Source: JAHJDR01 sp964609965 (GTDB lineage Bacteria; UBA10199; JADGCS01). From it: 64,000 nt of DNA. The stretch is taken from the NCBI GenBank assembly GCA_964609965.1, contig CAZSTS010000008.1:41881-105880 (forward strand), in the 5' to 3' direction. Below the pieces are notes generated by a model. The model was not told the DNA's origin and ran no database searches. It saw nothing but the letters and a program-made list of their open reading frames with translations. The first letter of the stretch is position 1. Every line of letters starts with the position of its first letter. The position numbers were made by a program, and so were the translations under genes. Below, piece after piece: positions 58,490 through 64,000 of this stretch.

Positions 58490-60353
58490 TGAACACCAAT
58501 CTAATTTCCAACCCACCTTCTTTACGATTAACCGCTTCAATTTTAGCTCCCATTCCCTCGATGAGCATTTTAGCCATGGCAAGTCCAATGCCTGTGCCTT
58601 TGGTTTTGCGTGTCATTTCGTTTTCTGTACGGTGAAATTTGTTGAAGATTCGTTTAAGATCATTTGTGGGAACTCCAGGGCCATAGTCAGAAACAGACCA
58701 AATAACGTGACTGCCTTCTACAGCGAGTTTCATTTCAACAATGTTTTTTCCAGTGACTTTAGAGAATTTTAGACTGTTATCAACTAATGTGAAAAGAATT
58801 TGTTTGAGGGCATCAACATCATACGTGATTTTAGGAACAGTGTCAGATTGAGTAACCTTCCACTCAAAATGTGATTTATTGACGAGTGTTTCTAGTTCTT
58901 TTGCCATTTCATTAAAATCATCTCTTGGATTTTTTGTGGCTAGCTCAAAACGGTAATGTTTCTTTTCTAAACGAGATAGTTGTAACACATTTTCAATCAA
59001 ACGACTGAGGCGATCACTTTCACGAGAAATCAGACCATAGTATTCTTGCTTTTTACCTTCTCCATCAGCCCAGCCTTCATTGAGCATTTCGCTATACAAT
59101 CTAATCGACGTGAGTGGGGTTTTAAGTTCGTGAGTGATTGCCGAAACAAAGTCTTGGCGTTTTTGAGAAAGCAGGATTTCGGCTGCTGTGGAACGATAAA
59201 TGCCGTAGAGTCCCCCTGTGGCAATTAAGAAAATCAAAACAGCAAGGGTGTTTAAGAGAATTCGTGTGCTGAGTGTTGGCAATTTGTTATAATAAATATT
59301 GAATAAAAACTGATTTAACGGATAACCCAGGCTTCTTTGAAAAAGGAGTGGGGTATTCTTGTTTTGTGAAAAGGAAAGACCATAGGTCGCTAATGTGTTC
59401 TGGTCCCAATTGAGTGCTGCTGATGCAAATTCAGGTAGGCGTGAGTTTTCGAACGAGACTTGCATGAGCCAGCCAAAAAAACTCTTTATATCAATAACAA
59501 ATCCTTGGAGATACATTTTCTTCTCTAACCAAATTCTTCTGTAAAAAATGAGATGTTCTGAGCCCACAAGACGTGCTCTAAAAGGATCAGTAAATATTGA
59601 GGGGGTAGGGGTTTGATCTAGAACACCAACTTTTTGTTCTTTGAATGTTTGAAACTGGGCTATGTTTGAAGATACTTCTTGTGCCAGCGCTTCTGATTCA
59701 TCTGCGTCTGTGCCTTGAGATCTGCCTAAGATGCCTCCAGATCTTGATTCTGGAGATACTGCTTTGGTTATTTTGCTTTTTGCTTTGTCGGCAAATTTGC
59801 TTTCTAAAGGATTGGGATATAGTTTTTTTCGGCTAGCAACTATCTTGGTTTTTTGAGTCGGAGTTGCACTTACATAACTTCTAGATGTTTCTTCTTTAGT
59901 TTTAATATCATTTTTCAGTGAATTTGTGAGTTGGCTGAGTTCGCTTTCGAGATTTTTTCGGGTTTCGAGGTCTGTGAGTTTTTGCCAATCTTTTTTTGGG
60001 GGGAGATAGGGTGTGCTAAAAGAACCATCTGGATTGATCTGAAAGTAGCCTATGATGCCGTGCGAATTATTTTTTGGTAATTTGGACAAAGGAGAAACAT
60101 TGAGCGCGATTTGATATTCTAGTTGAGATTCAGGGATGTAGTAATAACGGTATTCACTAAATGACCTAGCATCTTCTTTGAGCATGAACCCACTGATGTT
60201 AGCCTGCATTTGATTGAATGTATTTTCGCCAATACCTTGCCAGAGTCTCAGCTCCTCTTGATCGATTTGCCTATAAGAATGCCAGAGTAAAGTCCCAACC
60301 AGAATAGAAAGAAGACAGAAGAAGAGGGTGAATTGTACTTTAAGTTTGGTCAT
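58467..60353 (-). CDS. Sensor histidine kinase
   Basis: The 628-residue protein has a TM segment near 7-25, a large extracytoplasmic part (about 30-360) with a charged low-complexity stretch (about 145-225), and a second TM near 364-385. Then follow the dimerisation domain with phospho-His408 in ITHELKTPLTSIR and the ATPase domain with DNSLKFS and GTGIGLAMAK. It belongs with the response regulator that lies upstream on the same strand. The periplasmic domain is larger than in PhoR and is unidentified. Confidence 0.93.
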   Translation of the reverse strand: MTKLKVQFTLFFCLLSILVGTLLWHSYRQIDQEELRLWQGIGENTFNQMQANISGFMLKEDARSFSEYRYYYIPESQLEYQIALNVSPLSKLPKNNSHGIIGYFQINPDGSFSTPYLPPKKDWQKLTDLETRKNLESELSQLTNSLKNDIKTKEETSRSYVSATPTQKTKIVASRKKLYPNPLESKFADKAKSKITKAVSPESRSGGILGRSQGTDADESEALAQEVSSNIAQFQTFKEQKVGVLDQTPTPSIFTDPFRARLVGSEHLIFYRRIWLEKKMYLQGFVIDIKSFFGWLMQVSFENSRLPEFASAALNWDQNTLATYGLSFSQNKNTPLLFQRSLGYPLNQFLFNIYYNKLPTLSTRILLNTLAVLIFLIATGGLYGIYRSTAAEILLSQKRQDFVSAITHELKTPLTSIRLYSEMLNEGWADGEGKKQEYYGLISRESDRLSRLIENVLQLSRLEKKHYRFELATKNPRDDFNEMAKELETLVNKSHFEWKVTQSDTVPKITYDVDALKQILFTLVDNSLKFSKVTGKNIVEMKLAVEGSHVIWSVSDYGPGVPTNDLKRIFNKFHRTENEMTRKTKGTGIGLAMAKMLIEGMGAKIEAVNRKEGGLEIRLVFTTQSKLS

Positions 60354-60426
60354 TAATGTTTGGGCCTAAGGACCTACGGGCCTTTGGACCTATGGAAAGA
60401 CATAGGCCCATAGGCTCATTGGGCCA
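60354..60426 (-). repeat. GGGCCT-word repeats between response regulator and histidine kinase
   Basis: Variants of GGGCCTAAGGACCTACGGG (60362-60390) face complements such as CATAGGCCCATAGGC (60399-60413). Same word family as 2193-2231. It extends a few bases into the 3' end of the regulator gene (stop at 60416). Confidence 0.65.
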
Positions 60427-61111
60427 TAGGTACAATTTTGTATCCTTCTCCCCTAATCGTTACAATCACTTCGGGCTTTTGTGGATCCTTTTCAATTTTC
60501 TTTCTTAATTTTGCCATGTGTATGTCCACAGTTCTTGTGTCCATATCTGGGCTTTGATAACCCCAAACCTCTTTAAGAAGTTCTTTTCTACTAATGGGGC
60601 GGTTATGGTATTTTATAAGATATTTTAAAATCTCGACTTCTCGGCGTGTGAGTTCGGTTTCTATTCCATTCATCATCAAGAGCATGTTTTGTGGATCAAT
60701 TTCGATATTCTCCCAAGTGATTTTAGCTGCTTCGTGAATGACCTTTGGACTTCGTCTCAAGACAGCTTCGACTCGAGCTAGGAGTTCACGTACTGAAAAG
60801 GGTTTTGGAATATAATCATCAGCACCTTGTTTGAGACCTTTGATAATATCGTCTTCATCTCCTTTGGCTGTGAGCATGATGATGGGTTGGGAGCGATCTT
60901 TTTTGCGTATCTCATTGCAAATAGTGAGACCATCTACCTCAGGAAGCATGATGTCTAACATAATGAGATGGTGTTGACCAGAAAGAGACTTTTCTAATCC
61001 TATTTTACCATCCATGGCCGTATCAACTTCATAACCATTATACGTAAATACATCACAAAGGCCTTTGAGGATGGCTTCTTCGTCTTCTACTATGAGGAGT
61101 TTTGGTTTCAT
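60416..61111 (-). CDS. OmpR/PhoB-family response regulator
   Basis: The ATG at 61111 gives a 231-residue regulator with phosphoacceptor Asp53, the DDYIPKPF lysine region and a C-terminal winged helix (about 130-228) with VDIHMAKLRKKIE. It pairs with the histidine kinase downstream. The divergent VWA-PspA operon starts 156 bases away, with TGTAAAAC direct repeats between, so it probably controls that operon and itself. Confidence 0.95.
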   Translation of the reverse strand: MKPKLLIVEDEEAILKGLCDVFTYNGYEVDTAMDGKIGLEKSLSGQHHLIMLDIMLPEVDGLTICNEIRKKDRSQPIIMLTAKGDEDDIIKGLKQGADDYIPKPFSVRELLARVEAVLRRSPKVIHEAAKITWENIEIDPQNMLLMMNGIETELTRREVEILKYLIKYHNRPISRKELLKEVWGYQSPDMDTRTVDIHMAKLRKKIEKDPQKPEVIVTIRGEGYKIVPMAQ

Positions 61112-61144
61112 ATTATCATTATACATATCTTATAGCTTAAATAA

Positions 61145-61183
61145 TGTAAAACAATTGTAAAACCTCTCAGGACACCTTTTACA
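61145..61183. promoter_or_regulatory. PhoB/OmpR-like direct-repeat operator
   Basis: TGTAAAAC at 61145-61152 and again at 61156-61163, an 11-base period as in Pho boxes (7-4-7 layout), plus an inverted TTTTACA at 61177-61183. It lies between the response regulator and the VWA gene. Confidence 0.55.
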
Positions 61184-61266
61184 ATCCTTTGTCTCACGTT
61201 TTTAGCCTATTAACGTTAATATGATCATAAGTGAAATTTTAATAACATCAATCAAAGGAGCATAAT

Positions 61267-62730
61267 ATGAAGTTAAAAAGTCTTATATATTCAAAGCGTT
61301 TTTCGCAGGTTTTTGGTGTGGTTCTTCTTGTTTGCCTCATTGCCTATGGCGTGGTGGCACAAGTTAAACCTACAAAAGTTTCTCCAATTGATACACATAA
61401 TACTGGGCTATCAAATGGTTCTGGTTGGCAGCAGGGAGGGCTCCTTAAAGCAAAGGGAACTTTGTCGCAAACCAAAGTTGTGCAGGGAAGCGATGGTCAA
61501 ATTTATCTCCAAATTGATTTAGAAGCACTCAAAGATCCTAAGGTGAGAGATATGATAAGAAAACCCACAGACTTTGTTGTGGTCTTGGATCGAAGTGGCA
61601 GTATGTCTGGTGAAGGTAAAATTGAGTATGCCAAACAGGCTATTGTTTCATTATTAAAGCAGCTTAATGAATATGATCGGTTTGCTTTGGTGACGTTTGA
61701 TTCAGTTGTTGAGACGGCTGTGGATTTCAAACAAGTTAATTCAGATAATAGAGAGGAGCTTATTCAGTTGGTTTCAAATATTTCGCCACGTGGTTCTACT
61801 GATCTTGGTGGAGGTCTTCAGCGAGGGATAAAAATTCTTAAAAAATTTATTAAGGATAAAAAACATGCTAAAAGACTCATTCTTGTTTCAGATGGAATGA
61901 CCAATCTTGGTATCACTGATCCAACAGCCCTTGGCAAAATGGCGTCTTCAGCCATTGGTGGTGAGTTTGTGATTTCGACAATAGGTGTTGGCCTTGATTT
62001 TAATGAAACACTATTAGCGTCTATTGCTGATTTTGGAACAGGAAGTTATTACTTTCTAGAAAATCCAAGTAAGATGGATCAAGTTTTAGCCAAAGAATTT
62101 TATGGTGCCAGTGAAGTGTTGGCCAAAAATCTTAAAATTAACTTTGATCTTGCTTCTGGAGTCAAAATTCTTGATGCTTCTGGTTATCCTATCAATCAAC
62201 ATGGTAAATACAAGGTTGTTCAACCGGGTCATCTTTACAAAGAACAGAAAAAATCAGTATTCGTCACTTTGAAAGTACCTACAGGAAATCTGTATTCTGA
62301 ACAATTGGGCCGTGTGCGTCTTTCCTATGAAATCGATAATAAAGCTTACGATCTTACTTTGGTAGATTCAGACACGACTATTGCGTGTTTGCCTAAAGAA
62401 AAAGAAAAAGATGTGATCGCTTCAATTGACAAACCTACATATTCAAAGGCCTGGGGCCGAAATAATGTTGGTGTTTTCATGAAAGAAGGCTCTGATTATA
62501 TCCGTAAAGGTGAATATAAAAAGGCCAAGGAAGCTTTGAAAAGGTTTAAGGATAAGCTTGTAAAGGCCTATGGCGTGGCACCTTCTCAAGAAATATCAGA
62601 CCAAATCAAGAATCTTGAAGATATGGATACAAAGATTGAAGAGTCTGAAGCTGGTGGTGTTGATGAGCAAAAACGATTGAGTAAAGATCTGCATTACAAA
62701 GGCAGTCAACAGCAGAGGACTAATAAATAG
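61267..62730 (+). CDS. Secreted or membrane-anchored VWA-domain protein
   Basis: The 487-residue protein has an N-terminal hydrophobic segment (about 13-31), then a VWA domain (about 100-290) with a complete MIDAS DRSGS at 108-112 and the downstream Thr/Asp motifs (GSTDLGG and SDGMTN). After it comes a VIT-like or beta region and a Lys-rich helical C-terminus (about 395-487). Such proteins bind divalent metal and partners at the membrane, similar to YfbK/batA-type. AAAGGAG precedes the ATG. It is first in the run with PspA. Confidence 0.9.
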   Translation: MKLKSLIYSKRFSQVFGVVLLVCLIAYGVVAQVKPTKVSPIDTHNTGLSNGSGWQQGGLLKAKGTLSQTKVVQGSDGQIYLQIDLEALKDPKVRDMIRKPTDFVVVLDRSGSMSGEGKIEYAKQAIVSLLKQLNEYDRFALVTFDSVVETAVDFKQVNSDNREELIQLVSNISPRGSTDLGGGLQRGIKILKKFIKDKKHAKRLILVSDGMTNLGITDPTALGKMASSAIGGEFVISTIGVGLDFNETLLASIADFGTGSYYFLENPSKMDQVLAKEFYGASEVLAKNLKINFDLASGVKILDASGYPINQHGKYKVVQPGHLYKEQKKSVFVTLKVPTGNLYSEQLGRVRLSYEIDNKAYDLTLVDSDTTIACLPKEKEKDVIASIDKPTYSKAWGRNNVGVFMKEGSDYIRKGEYKKAKEALKRFKDKLVKAYGVAPSQEISDQIKNLEDMDTKIEESEAGGVDEQKRLSKDLHYKGSQQQRTNK

Positions 62731-62758
62731 TGGCTAGTAGCTGGTAGCTAGTAGTTAG
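62731..62758 (+). repeat. TAGTAGCTGG word repeats between VWA and PspA genes
   Basis: GGCTAGTAGCTGGTAGCTAG, then TAGTTAG, contain three variants of the word; a single related copy is at 4823-4836 after the HNH gene. Confidence 0.6.
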
Positions 62759-62790
62759 TGAAAAAATGTATAAGAAACAAAGGAGTTAAC

Positions 62791-63375
62791 ATGACATTAC
62801 TATATAGAATAAAAAGACTTGTAAAAGCTGATGCCCATGCATTGGTAGAAGGATTGGAAGAACCTAAATGGATTTTGGCCCAAGCTATTCGCGACATGGA
62901 AGAAGAACTCGAAAAGCAAGGTGCTGCTCTGGAGGAGAAAAAAGAAAAATGGGAAAAGATTCATAAAAGCATGGAGCAAATCGGAGCTGATATTGCTTCG
63001 AAAGAAAGTGATATTGATTTAGCTATAGATGAAAAACGAGAAGACATAGCCAAACATCTTATCAAGGCAAATATCATAAATAGAAAGAGCCTCGAAACCT
63101 TAGCCGATCAAAAGAATGTTCTGTCTAAGGATTTAGAGAGGCTCGAGAAAGAGGTAAAAGAAAAACAAAAGGCTTACTCTGATGTTTGTGCCAGAAGTCA
63201 AAACATCAGTTTCGAGACTGTGAAGAGCGATGCCTTTGATGAGGCTAAAAAGGTTGTGGGTAAAGACTCGTCTCTTGATCACGAAGTTGAACTAGAGTTT
63301 TTGCGCAGGATTAAGAAGAGGAGTTCGCCTTCGCCTAAGGCTATGGCGCAACATGGAGGAAAAAATGAAAAATAA
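62791..63375 (+). CDS. pspA: PspA/IM30-family protein
   Basis: The ATG at 62791 follows AAAGGAG, so the upstream frame start at 62758 is not used. The 194-residue protein begins MTLLYRIKRLVKADAHALVEGLEEPKWIL and is mostly one long coiled coil (about 25-160), the fold of PspA/IM30/Vipp1. It probably binds and stabilises the inner membrane. It is shorter than E. coli PspA (222). No pspF or pspB/C is adjacent, and control by the two-component system is likely. Confidence 0.85.
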   Translation: MTLLYRIKRLVKADAHALVEGLEEPKWILAQAIRDMEEELEKQGAALEEKKEKWEKIHKSMEQIGADIASKESDIDLAIDEKREDIAKHLIKANIINRKSLETLADQKNVLSKDLERLEKEVKEKQKAYSDVCARSQNISFETVKSDAFDEAKKVVGKDSSLDHEVELEFLRRIKKRSSPSPKAMAQHGGKNEK

Positions 63376-63892
63376 AGCCAATTTCATTCATTTTCTTGTT
63401 GTCCCTGTTATCACTATTCTTGTTTGTAATGGTGTGACAATGAGTTTAGCCAGGATGTCGTCGTTAGGTCTAGGCTTTCTCATGGTTACTCTCATAGTTT
63501 GTTATGGGATGTACTTGCACTTTTTTAGGATAACGAAGGCACAGAACATTATTGTGATAGGAATCACATCTATTTTGGGTCTGGGCTGGTCTTGTTTATA
63601 TATTCCAGATCTTATGTGGCTTGCAGGCTTTGTTCTTTTGTTCTCGATGATGAGATCTCTTGTCTTGCAAAAAAACATCATTGGCTTTGGCCATGATTTG
63701 GTTTGGACCTCTTTAGGTGCAGGTGTTGGCGTGTTTCTCTACCCAGCAAGCTTTTCACTTGGTCTCTTTTCTTTTCTCATTGTTCAAATCATGCATGAGC
63801 TGAGGGAGGCAAAGGAAGATGTTAAGGGTAAAAAGGATCGCTTTAATGATTCTCTGAAAATGGCAAATGAAGTGATGAAAAAATGGGCGTAA
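63365..63892 (+). CDS. Membrane protein of unknown function
   Basis: The ATG at 63365, with GGAGG upstream, gives a 175-residue protein with four or five hydrophobic segments (about 8-30, 35-55, 62-80, 84-103, 120-140) and a charged C-terminal helix. It overlaps pspA by 11 bases, so it is coupled to it. PspA partners in other bacteria are small membrane proteins, so this may be its anchor or sensor. Function not recognised. Confidence 0.65.
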   Translation: MKNKANFIHFLVVPVITILVCNGVTMSLARMSSLGLGFLMVTLIVCYGMYLHFFRITKAQNIIVIGITSILGLGWSCLYIPDLMWLAGFVLLFSMMRSLVLQKNIIGFGHDLVWTSLGAGVGVFLYPASFSLGLFSFLIVQIMHELREAKEDVKGKKDRFNDSLKMANEVMKKWA

Positions 63893-63912
63893 GGTCCTGT
63901 GGAAGATGTAAA

Positions 63913-63947
63913 AAAAAGGATGTTGTCCCTTTCGCAACATCCTTTTT
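63913..63947 (+). terminator. Terminator of the VWA-PspA operon
   Basis: AAAAAGGATGTTG pairs with CAACATCCTTTTT (13 bp) across TCCCTTTCG. T-runs on both strands make it usable in both directions. The last 50 bases of the window hold no gene I can support. Confidence 0.9.
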
Positions 63948-64000
63948 ACATTCCAGGAAACCCCGTACGGAGGCTCTTCTTTATGGGTTCCTAATTCGAG

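Overview
The window is AT-rich chromosomal DNA from a Gram-negative bacterium. The evidence for two membranes is the lipoprotein signal peptides, an OmpA-type barrel protein and another barrel-like protein. The housekeeping genes (rplM-rpsI, rpmE, radA, hemB, hemC, coaX, birA, lysC, mnmA, rnc, era, purF, lipB) sit in short mixed-strand operons with no long syntenic cluster. A TRAP transporter, two acyl-CoA dehydrogenases, a Leu/Glu-type dehydrogenase and GlpD fit an aerobic or facultative heterotroph that uses fatty and amino acids. The style resembles lineages formerly called Deltaproteobacteria, but nothing here is a decisive taxonomic marker.

Layout: 0-6 kb holds TRAP permeases, an HD-GYP response regulator, two small membrane proteins, an HNH nuclease, an RluD-type synthase and a DUF5684-like protein. 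6-12 kb holds ferritin, a secreted protein and an unrecognised pair (HExxH protein plus beta-barrel-like protein). 11.6-14.8 kb is the accessory island: a ribbon-helix-helix protein, a Doc-type toxin-antitoxin pair with a perfect operator palindrome, then an XRE regulator and a protein with an RNA polymerase alpha C-terminal domain, both bracketed by a 42-bp direct repeat. Immediately after comes a tRNA-like gene with a sigma-54-type promoter, an upstream palindrome, a 3' tail complementary to its own D and anticodon arms, and a terminator. 14.7-20.2 kb holds GNAT, a 54-residue secreted His/Cys peptide, an S33 hydrolase, a variant ArgC and a 751-residue orphan. 20.2-29.3 kb holds ribosomal proteins, an SPL-like radical SAM protein, radA, hemB, a MnmC-like methyltransferase, a degenerate signalling protein and coaX-birA. 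29.4-46 kb is metabolism and tRNA/RNA processing (acyl-CoA dehydrogenase, glpD, an LRR protein, lysC, OmpA, cysteine desulfurase-mnmA, rnc-era, purF-hemC, a lipase, lipB). 46-55.5 kb is rich in lipoproteins, including a metallophosphoesterase and a GH26-like/metallophosphoesterase fusion that share a duplicated domain. 55.6-64 kb has the amino and fatty acid dehydrogenases, FxsA, a histidine kinase/response regulator pair, and a divergent VWA-PspA-membrane protein operon with a PhoB-like operator between them.

A second layer is unusual. About a dozen gaps carry dense degenerate tandem 'words', a different word family at each locus, often arranged as inverted repeats and often between convergent genes. 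They look like a genome-wide process that builds terminator or spacer sequence, and they run into the ends of several reading frames. I treat the 12.9-14.8 kb island (alpha-CTD protein, XRE, direct repeats, sigma-54 tRNA-like RNA) as the best candidate for an undescribed system.
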